This document shows positions 8,278-17,099 of a stretch of DNA of 64,000 nt, in pieces. The translations under genes were made by a program, and so were the position numbers. Source of the stretch: Sphingobium arseniciresistens (GTDB lineage Bacteria > Pseudomonadota > Alphaproteobacteria > Sphingomonadales > Sphingomonadaceae); assembly GCA_029167225.1 (NCBI GenBank), contig JARFNK010000015.1:1-64000 (forward strand), given 5' to 3'. How positions within the stretch are numbered: the stretch's first letter is position 1; every line of letters starts with the position of its first letter. The notes below the pieces were generated by a model that ran no database searches, had not been told where the DNA came from, and was given only the letters and a program-made list of their open reading frames with translations.

Positions 8278-8550
8278 ATGGCGGTGCGCCATCACATCGA
8301 CGGGGAAGGCAAAAGCCATTCCGACCCGGACAATGAGCCGCTGGCGAGGCGATCGTCCAGCGGCGTAATCCTTGCGATCATCGTGATCGCCGTCATCCTG
8401 GCGATCGGGGCGATGATGATGTTTCCAGACCGTCAGAGGAACGATCAGGGCGAGGCGGCCATCCAGGCCGCGCAGACGCTCGATCGCGGCGCGACGGCTG
8501 TGGGCGACGCGGCCGCCAGTGCGGCGGAGAAACTCAAGAACGGCAATTGA
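8278..8550 (+). CDS. Small single-pass membrane protein, unknown
   Basis: I do not recognise a family. The 90-residue product has a hydrophilic N-terminus, one strongly hydrophobic segment at about residues 28-49 (GVILAIIVIAVILAIGAMMMF), and an Ala-rich helical tail that includes AAIQAAQTLDRGATAVGDAAASAAEKL. An AAGGAGAGG ribosome site lies nine bases before the ATG. A type II topology, with the tail in the periplasm, is the simplest reading. It follows the amidohydrolase gene by 90 bases with no obvious terminator. Confidence 0.65.
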   Translation: MAVRHHIDGEGKSHSDPDNEPLARRSSSGVILAIIVIAVILAIGAMMMFPDRQRNDQGEAAIQAAQTLDRGATAVGDAAASAAEKLKNGN

Positions 8551-9007
8551 GGCGGGCTGCGTGGAGCCGGCAGTGGCGCGTGTCCCACTCCAGCGATGTT
8601 GTGACTGAAGCGTCGGCTGCCAGCCTGTGACCATCGAGCGCCAAAGATGTAGACATGGGCAGGAAGGCCGTCGGCTTCGTCCATGCCCTGGCGCCGTTCC
8701 ACGCTGCCCGGATGCGGGTCGCCCGGCACGCCCCAAGCATGCCCCGTCCCTGACGATTGCATCGCCGGATGGCGCCGCCGGTCAGCACGCGGCCGCTGGG
8801 CGTCGCTCCTTTAATTCGGCGCCCATGCCTTCACCCCGGCCTTCACCCCGGCCTTCATCGATGCCTTCGACTTGTAAGCGTTCAGGAAATCTTTGCCAAA
8901 TCCGGTCATGATGGCTGCCGGTGTCGGTTTTCCTGACACCCTTGTGTAAAGACAGCGCGCCGGACCGTCCCGTTCCGCGTGCGCGCGACAGGATTGCGGG
9001 CCGAGCC
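8551..9007. other. Gap without a firm gene before the PEP-CTERM block
   Basis: This 457-base stretch has no gene I can defend. It contains a tandem CTTCACCCCGGC repeat at 8829-8855 and a small hairpin, GGTGTC/GACACC, at about 8921-8940. A minus-strand 32-codon frame at 8811-8909 (MTGFGKDFLNAYK..., with a KAGV repeat) lacks a clear ribosome site. The frame of the following sugar-transferase gene is open back to GTG 8921, but its family start is ATG 9008. Confidence 0.5.
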
Positions 9008-10396
9008 ATGATTCGCCTTTTCAAGCATTATGTGCCCCATGCCGTCCTGCTGCTGGGCCTGCTCGATTTCGTGCTGCTGCTGGGCGCCGCCGAAACCGGA
9101 TGGGTGCTGCGCGCGCGGCAGATCGGCATGGATGTCGACTATGTGATGAACCGGGCCGGGCCGCTGGTCAGCTTCGCGCTGTCGCTGCAGGTCGCGATGA
9201 TCGCGGTCGGCGTCTATGGCATGGAGGCGCTGCAGTCGCTGCGTTTCGCGCTGGCGCGGCTGCTGGTCGCGGTATCGCTGGGGGTCATCTTCCTGTCGGT
9301 CATGCACTTCCTGCTGCCGGGCATGACGCTGTGGCGCTCCAACTCGCTCTACGCGATGGGGCTGGCGGTGGCGTTCCTGCTCGGCGTGCGGATGATGCTG
9401 GGGTCGATGCTGGGCGGCGAGGTGTTCAAGCGCCGCCTGATCGTGCTGGGCGCGGGGCCGCGCGCCGACCGCATCCGCCAGATCGAGGCGCGCAAGGGCG
9501 CGGGCTTCCTGGTCGTGGGCTATATCGCCATGAACGACGGGCCGCAGCTGATCCCGGAGGCGATCAACCGCAACGCCATCTACAACCTGTCGGATTTCGT
9601 GATCCGGCTGGCCGCGAGCGAGGTGATCCTGGCGCTGGAGGAACGGCGCAATTCGATCCCCATGGCCGATCTGCTGCGGATCAAGACGACGGGCGTGCAT
9701 GTGAACGACCTGTCGACATTCCTGGAGCGGGAGACCGGCCGGGTCGACCTCGACAGCGTCAATCCCAGCTGGCTGATCTTTTCCGACGGCTTCTCCGCCA
9801 GCCGCCGCCTCTCCAGCATGGGCAAGCGTCTGTTCGACGTGCTGGCGAGCCTCGTGTTGCTGGTGCTCACCGGGCCGGTGATCGCGCTGGCGGCGATCCT
9901 GGTGAAGATGGACAGCAAGGGGCCGGCTTTCTACCGCCAGCAGCGCGTCGGCCTGTTCGGGCAGGAGTTCTGGATCACCAAGCTGCGCACCATGCGGCTG
10001 GACGCGGAAGTGGACGGGCAGGCGCAATGGGCGGAAAAGGACGATCCGCGCATCACCCGCCTTGGCTACTGGCTGCGTAAGCTGCGCATCGACGAGCTGC
10101 CCCAGACATGGACGGTGCTGAAGGGCGAGATGAGCTTCGTCGGCCCGCGCCCGGAGCGGCGCCAGTTCGTCGACGATCTGGTTCAGCACCTGCGCTATTA
10201 TGCCGAGCGGCACATGGTGAAGCCGGGCATCACCGGCTGGGCGCAGATCAACTATCCCTATGGCGCGTCGATCGAGGACAGCCGGCACAAACTGGAATAT
10301 GACCTCTACTACGCGAAGAACTACACGCCCTTCCTAGACCTGCTGATCCTGATCCAGACGGTGCGCGTCATCCTCTGGCCCGAAGGCGCGCGCTAG
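9008..10396 (+). CDS. Polyprenyl-phosphate sugar-1-phosphate transferase, PEP-CTERM-associated (EpsB type)
   Basis: This enzyme is expected to load the first sugar phosphate onto undecaprenyl phosphate to start exopolysaccharide synthesis. The 462-residue protein begins MIRLFKHYVPHAV, typical of the exosortase-associated sugar transferases, with about four to five N-terminal membrane helices. A CoA-binding-like central domain follows (LIVLGAGPRADRIR). The last 200 residues are the bacterial sugar transferase domain (GKRLFDVLASLVLLVLTGPVIALAA, RVGLFGQEFWITKLRTM, FVGPRPERR, KPGITGWAQINYPYG). It is followed five bases later by prsK, which places it in the same operon. Confidence 0.92.
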   Translation: MIRLFKHYVPHAVLLLGLLDFVLLLGAAETGWVLRARQIGMDVDYVMNRAGPLVSFALSLQVAMIAVGVYGMEALQSLRFALARLLVAVSLGVIFLSVMHFLLPGMTLWRSNSLYAMGLAVAFLLGVRMMLGSMLGGEVFKRRLIVLGAGPRADRIRQIEARKGAGFLVVGYIAMNDGPQLIPEAINRNAIYNLSDFVIRLAASEVILALEERRNSIPMADLLRIKTTGVHVNDLSTFLERETGRVDLDSVNPSWLIFSDGFSASRRLSSMGKRLFDVLASLVLLVLTGPVIALAAILVKMDSKGPAFYRQQRVGLFGQEFWITKLRTMRLDAEVDGQAQWAEKDDPRITRLGYWLRKLRIDELPQTWTVLKGEMSFVGPRPERRQFVDDLVQHLRYYAERHMVKPGITGWAQINYPYGASIEDSRHKLEYDLYYAKNYTPFLDLLILIQTVRVILWPEGAR

Positions 10397-10401
10397 GGGC
10401 G

Positions 10402-12495
10402 ATGGCGATGGACGCCGCCCTCCTGACCATTGGCGATGGCGGCCATGCGCTGGCGGCGGCGCTGTTCGCCGCGCTCGCCATATGGCTGGCGCGCGGTCGC
10501 GAGGGGAGCCTGCAGCGCTGGCTGCTGGTCGGCGCACTGCACATGACGGCGCTGTGGGCGCTCTGCACATCCTTCACCGGGTCGATCTCCATGCTGTCGG
10601 GCCTGACCGAGAGCCTGCGCAATGCGGCATGGCTGCTGGCGATGTTCGCGATGCTGCGCCGGGGAGAGGCGCGGGGGCAGGAACGGGGAGAAGAGCGCTC
10701 CGGCGGCATTTCCGCGCTCTACGCCGTCGTGCTGGCGCTGCTGGTGCTGCAGAACCTGGTCGATGTGATTGCGCAGGGCGTGGCGACCGATGCGCCCGAG
10801 CGGTTGCGGATCAGCGATCTGGCGCTGGTGCTGCGGATGATGGCGGCGGTCGCCTCGCTGGTGCTCGTCCACAATATCGTCGTGACAGCGCCGCGCCGGC
10901 ACGCGCCCTTCACGCTGCTGATGGCATCGCTCGCGGCGATGTGGACCTATGATTTCGCCAGCTATGCGGTCGCCTATGCGACCCATGGCGCGGGCCAGGA
11001 GCTGATGGCGCTGCGGGGGCTTGCCATGGCCGGGCTGGTGCCGGTGATCGCCATCGGTGCGGAGCGCAAGGGCGACTGGCGGGTGAAGCTGTCGCGCAAG
11101 GCGACCTTCGGTTCGCTCTCGCTGGTCGCGGTCGGCCTGTATGTCGTGCTGCTGGCGCTGGCGCTGGTGGCGATCGACATGCTTGCCGGCCCCTATGCCC
11201 GCATGGTGCAGATCGGCGGGCTGTTCATGATGGCGGTGACGGCGCTGCTGCTGCTCCCGTCCGCGCGGTTCAGGGCGCTGGTGAAGGTGTATGTCGCCAA
11301 GCATTTCTTCCAGCATCGCTACGACTATCGGCTGGAATGGATGCGCTTCACCGACACCATCGGTCGCCCCGGCGAGGAAGCGGTGCCGTTCCACAGCCGC
11401 GTGGTGAAGGCGGTGGCGGACATCACCGAATCCCCGGCGGGCCTGTTGCTGCTGCGGGAGGAAGACGGATCGCTGGGGCTGCAGACGCTGTGGAACTGGG
11501 CCGATCCGCTGCCTTCCGGCGTGTCGCTGGACCCGGCGCAGGTGCGGGCGCTGGAACAGAGCGGCTGGATCGTCGACCTGAACGCCGCCCGGCAGGCGCA
11601 GGGGCCATGCCCGTTGCCGCAATGGATGCTGGACGACGCAGGCGCATGGGCGCTGGTGCCGCTGATCCATTTCGACCGGCTGGCCGGCGCGATCCTGCTC
11701 GCGCGGCCGCGGCTCGACCGACGGCTCGACTGGGAAGACCTGGACATGCTGCGGGCCGCCGGCCGCCAGGTCGCGAGCTATATCAGCGAGGCGCAGGGGC
11801 AGCAGGCGCTGGCCGACGCCCAGAATTTCGACGAGTTCAACCGCCGCTTCGCCTTCATCATGCATGACATCAAGAATCTGGTGAGCCAGCTCTCGCTGCT
11901 CAGCCGCAATGCCGAGCGCCATGCCGACAACCCGGCCTTCCGCGCCGACATGCTGCTGACCCTGCGCGAGTCCGTGGGCAAGATGAACGACATGCTCGCG
12001 CGCCTGTCCCAGCACAACCGCGTGCGGCAGGAGGAGCCCCGCCCGATCGGGCTGCGCGCCATCGTGGAGCAGGTCATGCGTGCGCGGGGCGGCCAGCATC
12101 CGATCGATCTGAGCGGATCGGCCCCGATGGCGCGGGCTGATCCGGCGCGGGTGGAGCAGATCATCACGCATCTGTTGCAGAACGCCGTCGAGGCAAGCGC
12201 GCCCGGCGCGCCGGTCAGCATCCGGCTTGGCCGGCAGGGCGATCATGCGAGCGTCGAAATCGCGGATCGGGGATGCGGCATGAGCGCGGAGTTCATCCGC
12301 CGGGAACTGTTCAAGCCCTTTTCCTCCACCAAGCCGGGCGGCTTCGGCATCGGCGCGTTCGAGGCGCGGGAACTTGCGCGCGCGATGCAGGGGCGCATTC
12401 TGGTGGAGAGCCGGCCGGGCGAGGGAAGCTGTTTCACGTTGCTGCTGCCGGTCGCGGCGGCGGACGTTGCATATGTCGAGGAAAAGGTGGCCTGA
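10402..12495 (+). CDS. prsK: PEP-CTERM system histidine kinase PrsK
   Basis: This is a membrane sensor kinase expected to phosphorylate PrsR. The 697-residue protein has about eight to ten N-terminal membrane helices (to about residue 290) and a GAF-like region at about 330-460. The kinase core has the phospho-accepting His488 in FIMHDIKNLVSQLSLL, then NAVEAS (N box), DRGCGMS, and KPFSSTKPGGFGIGAFEARELA (G box). The unusual HDIKN H-box and the long membrane domain are hallmarks of PrsK. Its stop shares a base with the prsR start (TGATG). The signal sensed is unknown. Confidence 0.93.
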   Translation: MAMDAALLTIGDGGHALAAALFAALAIWLARGREGSLQRWLLVGALHMTALWALCTSFTGSISMLSGLTESLRNAAWLLAMFAMLRRGEARGQERGEERSGGISALYAVVLALLVLQNLVDVIAQGVATDAPERLRISDLALVLRMMAAVASLVLVHNIVVTAPRRHAPFTLLMASLAAMWTYDFASYAVAYATHGAGQELMALRGLAMAGLVPVIAIGAERKGDWRVKLSRKATFGSLSLVAVGLYVVLLALALVAIDMLAGPYARMVQIGGLFMMAVTALLLLPSARFRALVKVYVAKHFFQHRYDYRLEWMRFTDTIGRPGEEAVPFHSRVVKAVADITESPAGLLLLREEDGSLGLQTLWNWADPLPSGVSLDPAQVRALEQSGWIVDLNAARQAQGPCPLPQWMLDDAGAWALVPLIHFDRLAGAILLARPRLDRRLDWEDLDMLRAAGRQVASYISEAQGQQALADAQNFDEFNRRFAFIMHDIKNLVSQLSLLSRNAERHADNPAFRADMLLTLRESVGKMNDMLARLSQHNRVRQEEPRPIGLRAIVEQVMRARGGQHPIDLSGSAPMARADPARVEQIITHLLQNAVEASAPGAPVSIRLGRQGDHASVEIADRGCGMSAEFIRRELFKPFSSTKPGGFGIGAFEARELARAMQGRILVESRPGEGSCFTLLLPVAAADVAYVEEKVA

Positions 12496-13856
12496 TGGCG
12501 GATGCGCGACCCAAGTTGCTGATCGTGGAGGACGATCCGGGCCTGCAGCGGCAATTGCGCTGGGCCTATGAGGATTATCAGCTGTTCATCGCGGGCAACC
12601 GGCAGGAAGCGGTGGAGATCATGCGCGCCGAGGCGCCCGATGTCGCGACGCTCGACCTTGGCCTGCCGCCCGATCCCGACGGCACGAGCGAGGGCTTCGC
12701 GACGCTGGAGGAAATGCTGCGGATCAAGCCGGATGCGAAGATCATCGTCGCGTCGGGCCATGGCGCGCGGGAAAGCGCGCTGCGGGCGATTTCGGGCGGG
12801 GCCTATGATTTCTACCAGAAGCCGGTCGATATCGACGAGCTTGGGCTGATCGTCGCGCGCGCCTTCCATGTCCATCGGCTGGAGCGGGAAAATGCCCGGC
12901 TGGCGTTGCAGGGCGCAGACGACAACCGCGTGCTCGGCCGCATGATCACCGCCGCGCCGGAGATGATGAAGGTCGCCCGCACCATCGAGCGGGTCGCATC
13001 CGCCGATGTCTCGGTGATGCTGCTGGGCGCGAGCGGGACGGGCAAGGAACTGCTCGCCCACGGCCTGCATGATGCGAGCCCGCGCCGCGAGGGCGCCTTC
13101 GTCGCCATCAACTGCGCCGCGATCCCCGAGACGCTGCTGGAATCCGAACTCTTCGGCCATGAGAAGGGCGCGTTCACCGGGGCGGTGAAGACGGTGCAGG
13201 GCAAGATCGAGCAGGCGCAGGGCGGCACGCTGTTCCTGGACGAGGTGGGTGACATCCCGCTGCCGCTGCAGGTGAAGCTGCTGCGCTTCCTGCAGGAGCG
13301 GGTGATCGAGCGGGTGGGCGGGCGCCAGCCGATCGCCGTCGACACGCGCATCGTCTGCGCGACGCACCAGAATCTGGATGCGATGATCGCGGCGGGCAGC
13401 TTCCGCGAGGATCTCTATTACCGTCTTGCCGAGATCGTCATCCGCATCCCGACGCTCAAGGAGCGCGCGGGCGATCCGGCGTTGCTGGCGCGGCATTTCA
13501 TTGCCCGCTTCGCGCCGGCGATGAACGCGGCGGTCAAGGGGATCGCGCCCGATGCGCTGGCGGCGCTCGACGCATGGGGCTGGCCGGGCAATGTGCGCGA
13601 GCTGGAAAACCGGATGAAGCGCGCGGTCATCATGGCGGAAGGCAAGCTGGTGACGGCGGCCGATCTCGATCTGGAGGCGATCGGCGAAGGCGCGGACATC
13701 ATCAACCTGAAGGCGGCGCGCGAGATCGCCGACCGCCGGGCGATCCGCAGCGCGATCGCGCGGACGCAGGGCAATATTTCCGGCGCGGCGCGGATGCTGG
13801 GGGTCAGCCGCCCGACGCTCTACGACCTGTTGCGGCAATATGAGATGCAGGATTGA
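12495..13856 (+). CDS. prsR: PEP-CTERM sigma-54 response regulator PrsR
   Basis: PrsR is a sigma-54-dependent activator. The 453-residue protein has a receiver domain (LLIVEDDPGLQ, phospho-acceptor Asp54 in ATLDLGLPP, Lys in FYQKPVD). The AAA+ domain has Walker A GASGTGKE at 178-185, GAFTGA at 225-230 for sigma-54 contact, and a Walker B-like GGTLFLDEVGD. A C-terminal Fis-type helix-turn-helix follows (GNISGAARMLGVSRPTLYDLLRQY). ATG at 12495 overlaps the prsK stop. Its targets are probably exopolysaccharide and PEP-CTERM genes elsewhere; I did not identify a -24/-12 promoter nearby. Confidence 0.95.
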   Translation: MADARPKLLIVEDDPGLQRQLRWAYEDYQLFIAGNRQEAVEIMRAEAPDVATLDLGLPPDPDGTSEGFATLEEMLRIKPDAKIIVASGHGARESALRAISGGAYDFYQKPVDIDELGLIVARAFHVHRLERENARLALQGADDNRVLGRMITAAPEMMKVARTIERVASADVSVMLLGASGTGKELLAHGLHDASPRREGAFVAINCAAIPETLLESELFGHEKGAFTGAVKTVQGKIEQAQGGTLFLDEVGDIPLPLQVKLLRFLQERVIERVGGRQPIAVDTRIVCATHQNLDAMIAAGSFREDLYYRLAEIVIRIPTLKERAGDPALLARHFIARFAPAMNAAVKGIAPDALAALDAWGWPGNVRELENRMKRAVIMAEGKLVTAADLDLEAIGEGADIINLKAAREIADRRAIRSAIARTQGNISGAARMLGVSRPTLYDLLRQYEMQD

Positions 13857-13860
13857 TCGG

Positions 13861-15900
13861 GTGAAAGTGCGTCTGCTCACCGCCGGCCTGCTGGCGCTGG
13901 CCTTCATGGTTGCCGTGCCGCTGCACATGGCGATGGCGAGCGGGCGCGAGGATGCCCGCGCGCTGCTGGCCAGGGGGCTGGCGGCGCTGAATGCCGGGCA
14001 GGCGCGGACGGCGCGCATCGAGCTGATGAACGCGATCAAGGCGGACCCGAACTGGCCGGCCGCCCATGTCGCGCAGGCCCGCGCGCTGCTGGAACTGGGC
14101 GATGGCGCATCGGCCGGAACGGAGATTGCGCGGGCGCGGGCGCTGGGCGCGCGCGCCGCCACGAACCGTCACCTGATGGCGCATGCGCTGCTGCAGCAAG
14201 GCAAGGCGGCGGAGGCGCTTGGCGAGGCGCAGGCGACCGATGTGATCGCCGAGCAGCGCAGCTACGCCGCCCGCATGGCCGGGAATGCGCTGCAGGCGCT
14301 GGGCCGGGCGGCGGAAGCCGGCGCGGCGTTCGACCGCGCGCTGGCCCTGACGCCCGACGACGCGCAGCTCTGGAGCGATATCGGCCGCTTCCGCCTCGCC
14401 AATGGCGACGCTGCCGGCGCGCTGGTGGCGGTGGACCGGGCGCTGGCACTGGACGGCGATGACGCCGGCATCATGACCCTGCGCGCGACGATGGTGCGCG
14501 ATCAATATGGGCTTGCGGCATCGCTGCCGTGGTTCGAACGGGCGCTGGCGATCGACCGGGAGCATGTACCGGCCCTGACCGAATATGCCGCGACCCTGGC
14601 CGACATGGGGCAGGCGCGGGCGATGCTGTCGCTCACCCGCCGCGTGCTCGCACTCGATCCGGGCAACCCCCGCGCCTATATGATGCAGGCCGTGATGGCG
14701 GCGCGATCGGGCAAATTCACGCTCGCCCGCAACATGCTGGACCACACCCAAGGCGCGCTGGATGGCGAGCCGGCGACGCTGCTGCTGCGCGGGGTGCTGT
14801 TCCTGCGCGGTGGCAACGCGACATTGGCGGCGGAGCAGCTGGGGCGGCTGGTGGCCGCGCAGCCCTTCAACCAGCGCGCAAGGCTGCTGCTGGGCCGGGC
14901 GCAATTTGATGCCGGGTTGTTTGGAAACGCCGCCGATACGCTGGCGCCGCTCGCCTCGCGGCCGGATGCGGACAGCTACACGCTGCTGCTCGCCGCGCGG
15001 GCACGGGAAGGGGCGGGCGATGCCGTCGGCGCGCAGCAACTGCTGGCCCGCGCCTCCCGGCCCGAGCGTGGCGAGGCGACGGCCTTTGGCGATGCCGTTG
15101 GCGGGATGCCGGCCGATGCGACCCTCGCGGCGCCGAACATCGCCTATATCCGCTCGCTGATCGCCGCCGGGCAGGCGGGCGCGGCCATTGCGCGCGCGCA
15201 AGCGTTGCTCACGGCCAATCGCGGCGCGCCGGACGCGCAGATCGTGCTGGGTGACGCGCTGTCTGCAGCCGGGCGCCATGGCGAGGCGGCCCGCGCCTAT
15301 GAGGGGGCGGCGAATATCCGTTTCTCGGAAAATACGGCGCTGCGCCTGATCAGCGCGTGGCGGCTGGCGGGCGATCCCGCGCGGGCGGCGAACGTGCTGT
15401 CGCTCTACCTTGGCCAGAACCCGCAGGATCTCTCCGCCAACCGACTCGCCGCGACCGCCTATCTGGGCGCGGAGCAATGGGGGCGGGCGATCGAAGTGCT
15501 GGAGGGGCTGCGCGCCCGGATCGGCAATGGCGACGGGCTGCTGCTGGCGAACCTCGCCTGGGCGTGGCTCGGCGCTGGCCATGCCGACAGGGCGCTGGTC
15601 TATGCGAAGGCGGCGTATCGCCTGCGCCCGGCCGACCCGATGGTGACGGATGTCTATGGCTGGACGATGCTGCAGGCGAAGGGCGGCAAGGACACGAAGG
15701 AAGGGACGCGCGGCGCCATCGACCTGCTGGAGAAGGCGGCGGCGCTGGTACCGGGGCAGCCGCTGGTGCAACTGCACCGGGGCAAGGCCTATGCGGCGGC
15801 GGGGATGAAGCGGGAGGCCTTTGCCGCGCTCAGCCTGTCGGCCTCTGCGCCAGCATTCGTCCGGCGGGATGACGCGCGGGCGGCGCTGGCGGCGTTGTAG
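13861..15900 (+). CDS. prsT: TPR protein PrsT of the PEP-CTERM system
   Basis: This is a 679-residue tetratricopeptide protein. An N-terminal signal peptide (about residues 4-26, ending AMA-S) is followed by many degenerate 34-residue TPR units with the usual A-x-A/G-A and P signatures to the C-terminus. It follows prsR by four bases and matches the TPR member of the prsK-prsR-prsT set. Described PrsT proteins are longer (about 900 residues) and carry a lipobox. This one is shorter and has no Cys at the signal cleavage site, so it is probably a soluble periplasmic protein. The start is GTG 13861; ATG 13840 overlapping prsR is an alternative. Confidence 0.85.
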   Translation: MKVRLLTAGLLALAFMVAVPLHMAMASGREDARALLARGLAALNAGQARTARIELMNAIKADPNWPAAHVAQARALLELGDGASAGTEIARARALGARAATNRHLMAHALLQQGKAAEALGEAQATDVIAEQRSYAARMAGNALQALGRAAEAGAAFDRALALTPDDAQLWSDIGRFRLANGDAAGALVAVDRALALDGDDAGIMTLRATMVRDQYGLAASLPWFERALAIDREHVPALTEYAATLADMGQARAMLSLTRRVLALDPGNPRAYMMQAVMAARSGKFTLARNMLDHTQGALDGEPATLLLRGVLFLRGGNATLAAEQLGRLVAAQPFNQRARLLLGRAQFDAGLFGNAADTLAPLASRPDADSYTLLLAARAREGAGDAVGAQQLLARASRPERGEATAFGDAVGGMPADATLAAPNIAYIRSLIAAGQAGAAIARAQALLTANRGAPDAQIVLGDALSAAGRHGEAARAYEGAANIRFSENTALRLISAWRLAGDPARAANVLSLYLGQNPQDLSANRLAATAYLGAEQWGRAIEVLEGLRARIGNGDGLLLANLAWAWLGAGHADRALVYAKAAYRLRPADPMVTDVYGWTMLQAKGGKDTKEGTRGAIDLLEKAAALVPGQPLVQLHRGKAYAAAGMKREAFAALSLSASAPAFVRRDDARAALAAL

Positions 15901-15981
15901 GGAAGGGGGGCTCTGCCCTTGCTATAGGCAGCGCGGACAAAATCCGCCTTGTCGCCAAGTAATCAAGAAGCGGTTTTGCAC

Positions 15982-16098
15982 TCCGTTCGCCCTGTTGGAG
16001 CGAGGCACGTCCCTCGTTCCAACGTCTAAGGGCTGCACTTCCCCCTCTGCGTCACGCCTGGAAAAAATACGGTCCTTCGACAAACTCAGGACGAACGG
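15982..16098. repeat. Intergenic palindromic repeat, family 2 (diverged copy)
   Basis: The outer arms are CCGTTCGCCCTG (15982-15993) and CCTTCGACAAACTCAGGACG followed by AACGG (ending 16098), which are inverted relative to each other. A smaller internal stem GGAGCGAGG...CCTCGTTCC lies between them. It fills the gap between the convergent prsT and acetyltransferase genes. The same family occurs at 47514-47593. No gene is present in 15901-16134. Confidence 0.7.
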
Positions 16099-16134
16099 GA
16101 AAATAATGCGTCATCAGATGCAGGGACTAAGCCG

Positions 16135-16668
16135 CTAGGCCCCTGTATCTACCGCGCGGCGCATCAGGAAGGTGCCGGGGCCGTAGGAGATCGGCTCTCC
16201 CTCTCCATCCCCCGACGCGACGTGGTGGAAGCCGCGCGCCGACCAGAAGCTGTCCGCGCCATTCACCGCGATCAGCGTCACGTCCTGGAAACCGCCGGCG
16301 CGGGCGAGCGCCATGGCATGGGCGAGGGCGGCCGTGCCGGCGCCGGTCCCGCGGGTGCGCGGCAGCAGCGCGATGTCGTGCAAATAATAGGTGTCGGCAT
16401 CCTCAGGGATCGGGCCCAGCGGGGCGTTCAGCGCGGGCGGCTGGTCGCGCAGCCATGGGTGGCTAACCAGAAATCCCGTGACCTGACCGTCCTGCTCAAG
16501 GGAGATGCACCCGGAGGGATAGAGCGCCAGCCGCTCGGCATAGACCAGTGCCGTTTCGGCAAAGGCGCCATGGACGGCATCGGAAATGGCGGTGACGGCC
16601 GGAATGTCCGCCGGGTGCATCGCGCGCCATGATCCCGGCGGCGGCGATCCTTCCGGCGGCGGTGTCAT
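16135..16668 (-). CDS. GNAT-family N-acetyltransferase
   Basis: This 177-residue protein is expected to move an acetyl group from acetyl-CoA to an amine. The GNAT core is clear: SLEQDGQVTGFLVSHPW, then YYLHDIALLPRTRGTGAGTAAL with the acetyl-CoA loop R-x-x-G-x-G/A, then VTLIAVNGADSFWSARGFHHV. ATG at 16668 begins the family-like region (MTPPPEGSP) and lies 13 bases after the GntR stop, so both genes are probably cotranscribed. The substrate is unknown. Confidence 0.85.
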   Translation of the reverse strand: MTPPPEGSPPPGSWRAMHPADIPAVTAISDAVHGAFAETALVYAERLALYPSGCISLEQDGQVTGFLVSHPWLRDQPPALNAPLGPIPEDADTYYLHDIALLPRTRGTGAGTAALAHAMALARAGGFQDVTLIAVNGADSFWSARGFHHVASGDGEGEPISYGPGTFLMRRAVDTGA

Positions 16669-16681
16669 TGGGGTAAGCTGA

Positions 16682-17029
16682 TCAGGCGTCCAGCGTGGCG
16701 CCCAGATCGTCCAGCGACACGCCCACGCGGCGCATCTGTGCGGCGACCGGCGGCCAGACATTTTCCAGGAAATGCGTGCGTTCGGCCACGCGCAGGCGGC
16801 GGGCCGCGCCGGGCGCGACGAACATGCCGACCCCGCGCTTGACGATCACCAGCTCGTCGTCCTGAAAGCTCTGATAGGCTTTCGCGACGGTCAGCGGATT
16901 GGCGCCCTGTTGCGCGGCAAACGCCCGGACGGAGGGGAGCATGTCGCCGTCCTTATACTCACCATCTAGGATGGAAGCGGAAATCACCTCTCGCAGGCGG
17001 AGGTAGACGGGCTTGGAATCATCGGCCAT
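16682..17029 (-). CDS. GntR-family regulator, short YtrA-like type
   Basis: This 115-residue repressor-type regulator has an N-terminal GntR winged helix: PVYLRLREVISASILDGEYKDGDMLPSVRAFAAQQGANPLTVAKAY, then FQDDELVIVKRGVGMFV. A short helical tail follows instead of a large effector domain, which is characteristic of the YtrA subfamily. ATG 17029 is chosen because it starts the domain (MADDSKPVYLRL). It is upstream of and co-oriented with the acetyltransferase gene. Members often control an adjacent ABC transporter, but none is present here, so its ligand and targets are unclear. Confidence 0.9.
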   Translation of the reverse strand: MADDSKPVYLRLREVISASILDGEYKDGDMLPSVRAFAAQQGANPLTVAKAYQSFQDDELVIVKRGVGMFVAPGAARRLRVAERTHFLENVWPPVAAQMRRVGVSLDDLGATLDA

Positions 17030-17099
17030 GCTGCATTGGTGGCATAATACAGCGCAGCGGGTCAAGCGGTGATTAGGCCGCTATTCACCCTGCGGGCAA

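Noticed and set aside
6799-8736. Minus-strand frame of 645 codons over the M20 amidohydrolase
   Set aside because: It is a shadow of the amidohydrolase, with low-complexity Arg/His translation and no family motif.
13804-15777. Very long minus-strand open frame (657 codons) opposite prsR/prsT
   Set aside because: It is fully antisense to genes with clear TPR and regulator motifs. Long antisense frames are expected at high GC, and its translation is Arg/Gln/His-rich without domains.
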